From positions 1 to 43,190 of the forward strand of contig JAIWNE010000183.1 of the NCBI GenBank assembly GCA_025331445.1: a stretch of 43,190 nucleotides of DNA. The letters run 5' to 3'. A program made the translations under genes and the position numbers. Under the pieces are notes generated by a model. The model was not told the origin of the DNA, did no database searches, and saw only the letters and a list, made by a program, of their open reading frames with translations. The stretch comes from Blakeslea trispora (lineage: Eukaryota; Mucoromycota; Mucoromycetes; Mucorales; Choanephoraceae). Positions 22,266 through 32,803 of this stretch are shown here, one piece after another. Within the stretch, counting starts at the first letter, position 1; the number at the start of each line of letters is the position of its first letter.

Positions 22266-22882
22266 AGTATTTATCTCTTCTTTGTTTTCTGATCTATATG
22301 TGTTAGTGTGTCTCCATAAAACACGCGCTTTATAAGATAACTATCTGCTTGAACAAAAGATGTTTGACGCACTTGCAAAAGTTCATCTTTTGACTTGAAG
22401 TGTGTCTTGATGGTTGCCAGGATTGAAGAAAAGAAAGAGAGCTTCTTGAAGCTCTTATTCCAGCACTTGGCTCATCCGGCAAATGCGTTTGAGCGGTGCT
22501 TGGTCTTTTATTTTATTTTTTTGAACCCGATTCATGCATTATTATTGCCACACTTTAATGTGTAGACCAAAGAAAAAGGGCACGCCGCTCTGGCATGACA
22601 TCCTTTTGTTGTCATACTCAAAATAGTACATGGCTCCCCCCCCCCACATTCGACTTGATTTCATCTAATAGTTGCAATGAACTCTTCTGTACCCTGCTAT
22701 TATTCAAATGAGTGAAGAAGACTCTTTTTGTATAAGTATAAGCGGCTTGATGAAGAGAAGACTAGAAAGAGCTACAGCGTTAGAGGGGCTGAGAACGTTA
22801 GTTTGCCAATAATGAATAGCCTTGTTCATTTGAATGGCCTACTTTTTTAAACAAACATACCTTTCTGCGATACTGTCTCAGT

Positions 22883-23230
22883 ATGTACATTGTAGACTTT
22901 CATGCTTTGTTAAGATACCGTGTACAAGATTGTTTGCATCCTATTTTAATAGTTTCCTCGTTCATTCCTTATACACAAGTTGAACATTTCAATTTAGGGT
23001 TTGAAAAATACTATAGGAAAAACTATATCAGCAACATTACCTCAAAGTTTTGGATAATGTGTACAAGACACAAAGTAACTTTTGCTTCGGGAGAATACAA
23101 TACCGATTGCTCTTTAAATAGGCTTACCATTGTCACTTGCAAAGACATTAAGCAATTCGACATTGTTACTTCCCTATTTATCCCATACGATGCTTCAAAG
23201 TTGACAGAGTGTCCAATTGCAGTTGTATAG
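22883..23230 (+). other. unsupported 115-codon open frame
   Basis: ATG frame without introns, preceded by no clear leader, with ordinary AT-rich composition. The product (MYIVDFHALLRYRVQD...) has no domain I recognise, no signal peptide and no transmembrane segment. It is listed only because it is the longest frame in a 2.5-kb gap. It may be chance or a decayed gene. Confidence 0.15.
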
Positions 23231-23544
23231 AACCCAGCTTTTGACGTCTCAATGAATTTTTTTGTTAGCCAGCTTTAAAGTGGTATGTTAACCCAAGAGC
23301 ATGTACCGGGCTATGCTTATCTCTGAAGAAGAAATAGCGAATTGATTATAGACGGCAAAAGAAGCAAGTAGCATAACATTATTATGCTTACAACTTGCAT
23401 GCAATGAAACATGACTTGACATCTTTCAACTGTCGATAAGGCAATAACTACTAATTGCTTGTAAAGAGTGCGCAAAAGCCTGTTTCTTCTTAACTTTCCA
23501 GAGCCATTTATATGCCTTGGTATCTTGTAAAATAGCCACAATTA

Positions 23545-23577
23545 AATTTCGGGTGAAACTTTTTGAATATATCTTTA
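23545..23577 (+). repeat. relic copy of a dispersed repeat
   Basis: 33 nt starting AATTTCGGGTGAAAC and ending ATATATCTTTA, matching the reverse complement of 26477-26510 except for one missing G. Weaker similarity extends about 10 nt upstream (AATAGCCA versus AATGGCTA). In both copies the frame reads VKLFEYIF, so it looks like a fragment of the gene at 25.3-26.5 kb. Confidence 0.6.
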
Positions 23578-23931
23578 TAGCAAATCAGAAAAAAGAAAGC
23601 TAAAGCTGATTTTGCTACAACTGTTTCTGGTTGGCTTTCGGCGTTTTTTATAAGCTAAAGTGTTTTACTCTAACTTTGTTGAGATGCTTTCTTTTTTAGA
23701 AGAAGAAAAAAAGACTTATTTCTGCCAAAATTATCCAAAGGGAAAAGTAAAAAAAAACAAAATTCGAATGCAGTCGAAACTTAATGCCAACTGCAAGCCA
23801 AGAAAGAAGAGGTTGATAGTTTTTTGTTACACCTACTACATCAATAACCGAAAAAGCGCTCAGGCATAATGCTCTGCCTCATGTCGGATTGGATGAATTT
23901 CAATCTGATAAAGAATAATTTTAGCCAAATG

Positions 23932-23970
23932 ATTGGTTAGAAGTCACAGTCTTGAATCAGATTATATATA
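23932..23970 (+). promoter_or_regulatory. probable ISU1 core promoter
   Basis: An inverted CCAAT box (ATTGG, 23932-23936) and a TATA-like ATTATATATA (23961-23970) stand about 105 and 75 nt before the ISU1 ATG, followed by a T-rich leader. Confidence 0.4.
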
Positions 23971-24040
23971 AGCTGCACCCCAGCTTTTTTTTTTTTCTAT
24001 TTTTTCTTTTTTAAAATTTTCTTTCCTTTATCTATTTATT

Positions 24041-24637
24041 ATGTTGCGTACCACTCTTAACACCTTAAACAAATCAACTCGTCTTATTCAAAGACCTTTG
24101 ACAGCTACTGGCACTCGCTTTTATCATGAAAAGGTAAGCAAATTCGAAATTTTGGCACGCAAACATAGATTAATTCTTTTTTTCAATGAAGGTCATTGAT
24201 CACTACGAACGTCCTCGTAACGTTGGCTCTTTCCCCAAGACAGATACCGATGTAGGTACTGGTCTCGTTGGTGCACCTGCTTGTGGCGATGTCATGAAGT
24301 TGCAGATTAAAGTAGATGATGCCACAGGCAAGATTGTTGATGTCAAGTTCAAGACCTTTGGTTGTGGTTCTGCCATTGCTTCTAGTAGTTTCATGACTGA
24401 ACGTGTTCGCGGTATGACTCTTGAACAAGCTGGTCAAATCAAGAACACCGAAATCGCAAAGGAGTTATGTTTACCACCTGTCAAGTTGCATTGCTCTAGT
24501 AAGTTAAATATATCAAATTACTATATTCATGGCTTATTAATCATTTTATATTTTTTTTTTCAGTGTTGGCCGAAGATGCTATTAAGTCTGCCATTAAAGA
24601 TTACCAAAAGAAGCGTGGTACTCGCGCAAGTGCATAA
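24041..24637 (+). CDS. ISU1: mitochondrial iron-sulfur cluster scaffold Isu1/IscU
   Basis: Three exons (24041-24133, 24192-24498, 24564-24637), 157 residues. The first exon encodes a typical mitochondrial presequence (MLRTTLNTLNKSTRLIQRPL) ending at FYHEK. The IscU domain follows, with the three cluster-ligand cysteines C62 (APACGDVMKLQ), C89 (TFGCGSAIASSS) and C132 (KLHCSMLAEDAIKSA), and the LPPVK motif (125-129) bound by the Hsp70 chaperone. The protein assembles 2Fe-2S clusters with the Nfs1 desulfurase and frataxin. The exon 2/3 junction splits the Met codon after HCS. Complete and ordinary. Confidence 0.96.
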
Positions 24638-25340
24638 ACACCACACTTGAAACGAATATCAAGAAAAAAAAAAGCATCTATTTGATATACGATTCAAATA
24701 GAGAATATTGTTGAAATTCATTGGATACAAGAAACACAAATTTCTATTAATTATGCTTGTTATATTCTCTATTCTTTTGTTCACTGTTTTTCTTTCGTAT
24801 AGCTCTTATATTATATCCTTCTTTTTGCTGTAAATAAAAAAATATATGATACACAATTATATACAATCACTGGAAGCGTGAATACGAAAACCCCATTTTG
24901 TCTTCTTCATTTGCTATATTTAAGTGAGCTCTAATCGTTACCAGTTTTACTCTTGATTGACTCATCCTAATCCGCGTGTATTGAGTCCATTGCTTACACA
25001 AAAGAATGCTAATTTTAGGATTTCTGCTTTAACACTATGTGTCGTGGTATATGCAAACCTGCTTAGTCAAGCCAGGAAACGTTCTTTGTATGGATCGCTT
25101 TTGCGTAACCATTTTGATCCATCGACCGTATTAGTTGCAGATCTTTTCTCTTTTAGCTTATATCGGTTGTAGAATCCTGTCAAATAAGGCACAGCAGAAG
25201 CATAGGTGATAATTGGTTCTTTTTATGTGCGATTGATGGCTGTGTATGTATATACTATTTTTTTTTCGGTTTAGGATTCATAAACCCCCTTTCGCTAGAG
25301 CAAAGGCGGTCCCTGATTTTCTTGGTAAAGTATTCCTGCT
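24638..25340. other. ISU1 3' flank and AT-rich spacer
   Basis: Contains likely ISU1 3' untranslated sequence and no supported feature. A 71-codon open frame on the plus strand (24957-25172) lacks any resemblance. Confidence 0.5.
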
Positions 25341-26453
25341 TCATGGCCTGTTTAGATTTTTGTGAAGAATCATAAAAGTTCCTGACTGTCTGTCTATTGG
25401 CTTGCAAAGAAAAAAATAATAATTTGACTCGATTGCTTCTACAGAACTTGTATTAGATATGCTTTTTTTCGGACAACACCCTAAATTTTTAGCATTGGTA
25501 GCAGCGTCACCCATCAGTTGCATATCGTCAGCTTTAGCAATTGTAGGGTGGCCCGTGATCTGCAGCAGTGCTCTGGTTTGTCTGAGCGCCTTTTGATCTC
25601 TTTTTGTCAAACTTGATGCTCTTCTGCGGATACACAGCTGGTATCGCTGGTCTGCCAGCTCAGACTTGACTTGTTGAATAGCCAGAAACAACCTACTTCT
25701 ATCAGCCTTCAACCCATCAATGTACACCTTGATCTCATTTCTAGCAGCAGTAATAAACTCTTCATCATTATTGGCATGCGGACGTCGGATATGAGCTTGT
25801 ATAGTTCTGACAATGTCTGCAATTTGTCTCTGAACACCAGTCATACATTCACCAATTTGAGGACAACATACACCTGCCTTTTCTTCAGAATCACTACCTT
25901 GCACAACAGCAGCTTCAGATTCTGGATCAATTGGGGTTTTCCAGCCTTGCTTGGCAGTTTTGATCTGCAAACTAAAATCTTGAGCGCTGAATTTTTTAAA
26001 TCTGTTTTTCAGCTGCTTTGACAAACGGTTGGTGTTCCCCAAGAGTTCATCAATTTCTTGTCTCAAAGTTTCATTGTCTTTTTCGCGCTCATTGAGTATA
26101 TCTTGCCAAGTCGATTCAGGAATGCTGTATTGACGTTTTTGGCTTGTTACATCAGCAGTCTGCTTCATGGGCGCTTTCTCTTTGATACCAAGGATTCTGA
26201 CATACTTTCCATCAGGCAGCAAATGAAGATGATGAGCAAAAACCAATTTACGACATCTGCATAACTGTTGTATTCTGTCAATCTTGAAAAAAGCATTGAA
26301 GACAGCATCTTCATGATTGATATATTCCAAAGGGCACCTAATGACTCTGTTGTCATAGCCAAAAAATGCCATTTTGTTGTCACCATGCCCGCAGAATGTC
26401 TTGAATAACGAAGGTGTATCCAGTCTAAAGGACTTTTGCGTTGCAACAGGCAT
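25341..26453 (-). CDS. unrecognised repeat-associated protein, probably the 3' exon of a larger or mobile gene
   Basis: Open frame of 370 codons from the first ATG at 26453. The frame stays open upstream to about 26535 (NGYQSQLNFGVKLFEYIFKF), so this may be a terminal exon with its acceptor at TTGTAG, about 26536. Visible features: a Cys/His-bearing N-terminal part (KTFCGHGDNKMAFFGYDNRV, CPLEYINHEDAV, LCRCRKLVFAHHLHLLPDGK), a coiled coil (ILNEREKDNETLRQEIDELL) and a basic helical C-terminal half. I do not recognise the family. A fragment of its upstream part lies at 23545-23577, so it belongs to a repeated family, possibly a transposon or an expanded Mucoromycota gene family. It has no ribosomal-type codon bias. 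Confidence 0.45.
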   Translation of the reverse strand: MPVATQKSFRLDTPSLFKTFCGHGDNKMAFFGYDNRVIRCPLEYINHEDAVFNAFFKIDRIQQLCRCRKLVFAHHLHLLPDGKYVRILGIKEKAPMKQTADVTSQKRQYSIPESTWQDILNEREKDNETLRQEIDELLGNTNRLSKQLKNRFKKFSAQDFSLQIKTAKQGWKTPIDPESEAAVVQGSDSEEKAGVCCPQIGECMTGVQRQIADIVRTIQAHIRRPHANNDEEFITAARNEIKVYIDGLKADRSRLFLAIQQVKSELADQRYQLCIRRRASSLTKRDQKALRQTRALLQITGHPTIAKADDMQLMGDAATNAKNLGCCPKKSISNTSSVEAIESNYYFFLCKPIDRQSGTFMILHKNLNRP

Positions 26454-26527
26454 TGGGCAAATTTTACGACAGAACTTAAAGATATATTCAAAAAGTTTCA
26501 CCCCGAAATTCAACTGTGATTGATAGC

Positions 26528-26640
26528 CATTCTACAAGAAATAGACTTGAATGAATCAGGATATCATAGTATGCTTGGGAAGAAAAAGAGCTTTCTAACC
26601 ATGCCATCCTGGTTCATTCAAGTCTATCTCTTGTGGAATG
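26528..26640. repeat. 35-bp imperfect inverted repeat
   Basis: Arms at 26528-26562 and 26606-26640 match at 32 of 35 positions when one is reversed, with a 43-nt spacer. The three differences are all transitions. Each arm, read on its own strand, encodes a version of IxQEIDLNExGxH, so the structure is an inverted pair of gene fragments and not simple sequence. Confidence 0.8.
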
Positions 26641-26743
26641 ACTTTTTTCATTCTGTCAAGCAAGTCAGAAGGTCCTCAAAATGCTTAGACAGAACGATAT
26701 TACTCGAGAACATGTCTTTCATTGACTCCTCTAATAATATTCC

Positions 26744-26953
26744 TTAAACGAAATACAGCTCTTGTAAGGATTGCAGGGCGTTACTGGCTTCTGAGACAAA
26801 GCTTACTTCGTTAGCTTGATTGTCTGACTCACTTTCGCTTATTATCTGTAGTCGAACAAGCTTGCAATTGCTGGAATTTTCTTGTTGAATCTCTTTGGTA
26901 GAAGAGAGAGAGTTTTGATGGTTTGTAATGTTCTTTATGAGCCCATTCATCAA
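26744..26953 (-). CDS. possible upstream exon of the unrecognised gene
   Basis: ATG frame of 69 codons starting MMNGLIKNITNHQ and ending ELYFV, Ser/Gln/Glu-rich. A good internal donor (GAA|GTAAGC, about 26810) is present. It lies on the same strand and 231 bp before the open frame of the unrecognised gene. Between them, one frame reads LLDRMKKVIPQEIDLNEPGW before a stop. I could not find splice sites that join these pieces in frame, so the gene may be broken or my model wrong. Confidence 0.25.
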   Translation of the reverse strand: MMNGLIKNITNHQNSLSSTKEIQQENSSNCKLVRLQIISESESDNQANEVSFVSEASNALQSLQELYFV

Positions 26954-27290
26954 AAATCATTGTGCAAAAGCTTAAATGAGCGACGGTAATAACAACTTTT
27001 ATTGGCTAATAGCGTCTAATCAAATTGCTTACTCCTGGCGGAGTGGTCCCCTAGACACAGCAGCCCCGCCAAAGAAGTTGCATGTCTGAGTTACAATAAG
27101 TAACGGAAAGGAGTTTTGAAATTCAGAGATAAGAAAGCTGTTATCTATTGGCAGATTTGTTTTTGGATTTTTTTTTATTTTCACTGACAGCCATAAATAT
27201 TCAAATCACTTTTCTACTTTTTTTCTTCTACTTCTTCTTCTATTTCTCTTTATCTCTTTTTTCTTTTTCTTTATTTTTTGTTCTTTCCAA

Positions 27291-27893
27291 ATGCCCACAC
27301 CTACTGTATTTTCAAGAAGCCCTGAAGCTCTACTTTGTAAGGATTTTCATTTATTAAAATGATTTTCAATGATCTAATTTTTATTTCATAAATAAGCCTT
27401 TACAACAAATACAGCCATTACATTATTACCTTGTTCGACAGATAAAAAATGGAAGAGAAGCAGTCTTGATCTTCGCACAGCAACATTAAAAGGCCAATTA
27501 CCGCCTTTGAATGGATTTATAGCACAAGTATTTAAACGGTCCAAATTATCGCCCTGTGTTTGCCTTGTCTCATTGATCTACCTTCAACGACTAAAATTGG
27601 GTCTGCCAAGCCATGCGAGAGGAGACATTGACACACCTTACCGATTGTTCCTTGCTGCTATCCTGACTGCATCCAAATTTCTTTCTGAAACGGGCACCTG
27701 TCTTACCAGCCAAGCCATTGTAGCCATGACAGATTATGTTTATACACCTAAAGATATCAACCTAATGGAACGTAGCTTCTTGGGCCTCATCAAATACAAT
27801 TTGTTTGTAGATGTAGAAGCAATCAAAGATTATTTGGCTATACATGGAAAAACATTAGAAATGGATCTTGTTGAAGAAGTTCTGGACCATTAA
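27291..27893 (+). CDS. Pho80/Pcl-type cyclin
   Basis: Two exons (27291-27336 and 27397-27893), 180 residues. The cyclin box reads LNGFIAQVFKRSKLSPCVCL, then LIYLQRLKLGLPSHARGDID, and YRLFLAAILTASKFLSETG, the pattern of Pcl1/2 and Pho80-like cyclins that bind the Pho85/Cdk5 kinase. The protein is close to a bare cyclin box with short tails, shorter than yeast Pcl proteins. A long pyrimidine-rich leader precedes the ATG. The intron is 60 nt with a GATCTAAT branch region. Subgroup assignment is by pattern only. Confidence 0.8.
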
Positions 27894-30756
27894 TCCATGT
27901 ACTACCTTAAAAAATCACACACTCAACACTTTTTTTTTGTTTTTTTTTAGATTCCATTCATACTTACTTGCATTTTTGTTATTTATTTTGTATAATATTA
28001 TTCTCTTTCATGTTGATACCTTATTCTATTCCCCCCCCCCCTTTATAATAACATTGTATATATAACACTTAATAAACTGAAAAAGAGAGAGAGAGAGAGA
28101 GAAAGCAATAATCCCCTTTTTTTCGCCGGTTAACTCCGTATAATAGACTGTATAATGTTTTGTATCATATGATCGTGTCTATTCTTTTGCTTAACAAGAA
28201 TAATCTTCCTTTAAGGGCTGCCTTATTAAAACTTTCCGAACAACAACGCGGTTTAAATTTGTTTATCTTTTTTTTTTTTTTTATAGAGCCGAAAAAGTTT
28301 ATTTGTTAACATGGCTTTGAAGGATCATGTCAAGACAATCCAAACAATCAGGATTTGCAAACATATTTTGTATTATTTCAAGTATTTTATTGCTTTTTGT
28401 TCGTTTTAGAGGATTTGAGCTTTTATTTCTAATTTCGATTATCATTTGAACCCTGAATGTGCATAGTCCCATTGTCAGACATGGATGCCTTTCTTTCTCT
28501 GCTTTTTAAAATGCTGGGATTTTATTTTTTATATTAAAAATGTTTCCGAAAAGTAACCTATTCAACCTAATAAAAAAAAAAAAGAAGAAAATTACTCTTC
28601 TCCCTATCAAATAATTTTTTTAAAAAAAAAAAAAAAGATCGTCAGTGAAAGTTGGACAAAGGAACAAATAAATTGCCTTGACAATGATAAGGATACAAAA
28701 TGACAAACGGGATGAAAATTCCTTAATTTGTCACTTATGCTTTTTTTTTAATAATAATTAAATCGCCGTTCTAATTACTCTACAATAAGTACACAAATGG
28801 AACTAAATCAACGATACGGCTTTTATTTCCCAAAATCTAGATCAATGCTAAGCTCTTTGACACAATCAGAGACAGGGCAAACAAACAAAAAGAAAGAAAA
28901 AAGGCCACAGTTTGATTCTGTTCACAATAGAACAAGTACTGTATTTATGCTCGAAACATACAAGCTTTAGCTTACTATTTATAGTGGTGATTTGACTTGT
29001 ACTGTTTTATCATGTACGCTTCTTAGTTTAGAGTTAATCAGTATTCTTGAGAAAGGACAAGATATATAACTGTTCATCACAAGAAATCAAGGATGCGTTA
29101 AAATAGGATAAATGCGGTTCGCTACAGTGTTGAAGTCATTTACATTTTGATTCTACACTTCTGTAAAATGCATGAAAAGACTGAGACATTTGATGAACTC
29201 TACATTTATACCTATTCTATCAAAAACGTTGAATTAAATAATACTTGCATATGCTATTGGCCAATCCACCCAAATCAAGCTATCCTGTGATAATATAAAC
29301 GTTTTTGACAAATCGGAAGCGACATAAAGCAAAGCTAAGCTCCAAAACGAAATGTTAGATGGATGTTTCAGATGTAATCATAAGCTGAGTCATCTAGCTT
29401 ATCTACCAAATAAGCATTGAGTTTAGCACTATGATAACCTTCAAAAGTAGATTCTGAGCTAACCATTATTGATCTACTAAAATGCATGGCTTCACAAGAA
29501 GAAAAAGGTTATACGACTTTTGGTATTAGTATGTCTATCATTTGTTGTCCTTCTGATTTATGTTTTGTCTTCTCACAAAAAGAAGTTATACATCATATTA
29601 CCTTTTACTGACTGATTACTTGTACTTCTATATCTTTGTGTTCGTTTTCTTTATTAGTTCATTTCTTTAAAATAAAGCTTAGCGTGTTTTTATAAAGTAT
29701 CAATACGGCGCTTGAGCAAAGCTCTAAATTAATGAATGGTCCTTGCGTAATATAATGTAACTTGTACATTTGAGATAGTTTTTTTTTTATCTTTGGCTCT
29801 TTCAAATGACTTGTTGCCTTGACAAGTCCAAACAACCTTCATTCAAACACTTGTATCTCTGTTTGCTACAATTTTGACATTTCATAAAGCAATGCTGCCT
29901 TCACTCAATCTTGAATTTATTGTGTCCCCTCAGGCATGTTGCCTATAGTGGCTCATCATCACTCTCTTTTTATTGTTGCTTTGTTTTAATGTATTTGATG
30001 CCATTTTGCATCTTTAAACATTATCTTTTATATATACAATTGTATTCTCTGACCTGCAGACTATTTCAGTATTTATTAAACATATCAAGTTTGATTTCTG
30101 AGTTCCTGACTGTGGAAGTGGCAGAAAAAGCAACTTTATGCTTGCGGTAGTCAAGTGTCTTGATCTATCTGTTATGAAGCGCAGATAGTATATAACAACC
30201 GTCTTCTTTCTCTTTTTAGTCGACTATTCTAAAACTGTCTCAATATCATATTTTATCTGCGCTTAAAACATTACACAAGTGTCCAGGCACAAATGCAAAT
30301 TCTTTTTATTTCCAGTAAACAGTTTACTTTGACGATCATTGTCTTTCAGATATTCTCGTAGCAAGTCAAATAGCTGCTCAACCAAAGAAAAGAAAAAGCT
30401 TAAAGACATGATGACTTGGTACGCTTGGACATCAGGATTTTTTTTTATTCTTGCTTTTGGTGAATGCTTCCAACAATTTTCGGAAATAGGATATGATGTC
30501 AGGTAAATTATAGGGTTGTTCTGATGAGAAACAGAATATAATGCTATCACACTTGTAATTCATAAAAAACTAAAACTCAATTGCATGTATAAATGTTACT
30601 GAAAAAAACCAACTTGGGTTTGGCTGATGTACGAGCTAGAGATCAATTCTCGATAACAACACAAGACAACTTGTATAGAGTGGCAGCAAGCAAAGAAAGT
30701 GAATATGTAATTTATTTTAAGCTAACAATGGGAGGGGGTAATGAATTTTTGACAAC
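27894..30756. other. 2.9-kb gene-free region
   Basis: AT-rich, with a C run (about 28032-28043), a (GA)n run (about 28085-28102), A/T tracts and one 11-bp perfect inverted repeat (30177-30264). Short frames (29911-30150 plus, 30263-30550 minus) look like chance. No tRNA or other RNA gene was recognised. Confidence 0.5.
30177..30264. repeat. small inverted repeat, possible MITE or hairpin
   Basis: AAGCGCAGATA at 30177-30187 and its exact reverse complement at 30254-30264. The arms stay similar for a few more A/T bases inward. Total span is 88 bp. No flanking duplication was seen. Confidence 0.5.
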
Positions 30757-31575
30757 TTAGGCACGAGCAAGACGAGCGTTACGGGCCAATTGACGAGCGT
30801 TGAGCTTGACAACCTTCTTGTCATCAGCACGGGCAACAACCTCATCCTTTTCGGTAAGGACAACTTCGATGTGGGAGGGAGAAGACATGAAGGGGTTGAT
30901 TCTACCGTGAGCACGATAAGTACGACGACGGTGCTTGGGAGCTTGGTTGACAACAACGCTAGAGATGTAGAGTTCTTCAACGTTCAAACCCTTAGCCTAC
31001 AACAAACAAATGGTGTAAGAAATCACATACAATGCCTGCTCAAACAACATCCAAACTTACTTCGGCATTGCTTTCAGCGTTCTTCAAGAGGTCAAGGACG
31101 AACTTGACAGACTTGACGGGCCAACGACCTTGAGTGGCCTTGAATTCCTTGGCTTGAGAAGCACGACCAACACCACCGTTGAATCTACGGAAGGGGATGA
31201 CTTGCTTGTGTTCAGTGACGTTGTTGAGGTAAGCATAAGCCTTGCTCAACTTCAAGCCCTTGATAGCGGCAGCAACTTCACGGGTGTTCTTGAACTGTAG
31301 ATTGCATAAAGTTAGATTGATGATCCAATACTATGAACTGCTGACTTACGTGAACACGAAGGTAAGAACCTCTGGACTTGGAGGCTAAACCAAAACAAAA
31401 AAAAAAGGAATCGGATGAGTCATTGTTCTTATTGTCATTATTCACTGCTATTTTGTTCTCTCGTTTTTGTTTCTCGCTCTTTTTGATCGATTGTTGGATC
31501 CGTTTTGAAAATTATAAAAAAAGTTGTATATTTACCCTTGGCGGGATTAGCCGGTGTAGCAGCGTATCTAACCAT
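30757..31575 (-). CDS. RPL17: 60S ribosomal protein uL22 (RPL17)
   Basis: Four exons on the minus strand: 31575-31536, about 31384-31350, 31294-31061 and 30996-30757, giving 182 residues. Exon 1 reads [13 protein letters not shown] and exon 2 [11 protein letters not shown]. Exon 3 carries [35 protein letters not shown] and [20 protein letters not shown]. Exon 4 carries [20 protein letters not shown] and a basic tail. uL22 lines the peptide exit tunnel of the large subunit. Codon bias is strong, as in the uL13 and P5C dehydrogenase genes. Exon 2 boundaries are good to about one base. Intron 1 (about 150 nt) is the longest. Confidence 0.93.
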
Positions 31576-32803
31576 TATTGCTCAAGTGCTGTTATCGATA
31601 ATAATTGAAAAAGAAGAAAATTAGTTTCTTGTAAATATAGAACTATCATCGTTTGCTAAAGTATTTTGGTATGGTCAAAATAAAAAAAATCCATCCATCC
31701 ATCCATTTTCATTCTATCGACTCTTTTCTCTGTCTTTCCCCCGTCCCCTTTACACTCTCCCTTCATGATACATACTTTGAAATACGCAAAAAGAGAGGAA
31801 GATTCAATCGTTCTTCTTGTTCGATGCCTTCTTCATAGTGGACAAGCCAGCTTGTCTTCTTCTCCCCCATGTCCCCCCATAAATCATCAGTCCGGCAAAG
31901 AATTATCGGACATTGTTTGTAGAGATTTGATTTCGGCGTTTTTATGCCGGATTTTGTCATGCACTGTAACAAGATGGTTGATGCCAAATGGTGTATACTT
32001 TTAGATGTTGAAATGATACTATGTTGACGATATTGACTATCTTCAACAATAAGATAATAATCGATATTATATATATGTTCAAAAATTACTATCCCGAATT
32101 TTCACTGTAAATGACCTTTGTCTAAATAAGATTAGTAGCTGTTGAGCATGCAGTTCAAAAGCTGGATTGCCTTAGCTAAATTAAGAGGCATAATAAGCAT
32201 CTAAAAATCCTTCAAGACAAAGACCAAAACGTATAGACAAAAAAAAATGAACAAAACATTCATATAGCAGCAAAAGGAAGAAACAAACATTGGAGTGAGA
32301 GAAAACCAGAATTTTTTTAGAGATAGAGAAAAAATGAAATGACAAGTTCATCCTTGCCAAGCTTAATGAGCAACTACAGTGCAGTTATTATCACTGTATC
32401 ATAACTGATATGAATGTTCAGCATTTAGTATATGGACAAAAGCGATTTGATGACTTCCAAACAAAGCGCATAGCTAATGAACATCCAAAACTTATTTTGT
32501 GTCCCATTTTATAGATTCTTCTATTCGTTTTGCTAAATGCTTATAAGCAATGTTTTTGCAAAGAAAGTTATTTTTGAATAAAAGGGAAAAAAAAGGACCA
32601 AAAGGGCATTACTTAATACATTACTCTATCTGTTATGTCGGATTTTGATTGCGTGTGCTGCATAATAGACACAAATCAGTCAATCTCGTGATCAATCGAG
32701 TATTTTCTCCCAGTCACGTAAACCAGGTGTATACAAGACAATAAACACTTCTTTTCTTTTTCCTTTCTTCTCTCTTTCGCTCTCTTTATTTGTTCAATTC
32801 ATC
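31576..32803. other. divergent intergenic region between RPL17 and eIF3c
   Basis: 5' flanks of both genes, with a short CCAT/ATCC microsatellite (about 31690-31708) and T/A tracts. Just before the eIF3c ATG is a pyrimidine-rich leader. No other gene was seen. Confidence 0.5.

Larger units (their letters stand above)
21548..24040. other. gene-poor region between NOP7 and ISU1
   Basis: No clear gene. The open frames at 21677-22015 (plus) and 22883-23230 (plus, 115 codons) show no family resemblance; the second is the longest ATG frame here and is only a weak candidate. The region also contains a leader-like pyrimidine tract with a splice donor (about 22140-22262), a C run (about 22637-22646), and a short copy of a repeat also present at 26.5 kb (23545-23577). 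Confidence 0.5.

Noticed and set aside
22745..22800. TTGATGA followed by CTGA, resembling boxes C and D of a snoRNA
   Set aside because: Spacing is too short, there is no terminal stem and no second box pair.
27040..27080. GC-rich patch GGCGGAGTGGTC ... GCCCCGCC that looks like the start of a tRNA
   Set aside because: No anticodon arm, T-loop or acceptor pairing could be built; only a weak stem remains.
11446..28043. G or C runs of 9-12 bases near 11446, 12620, 22637 and 28032
   Set aside because: Striking in AT-rich DNA, but they are homopolymers without shared flanks, so they are treated as low-complexity sequence.
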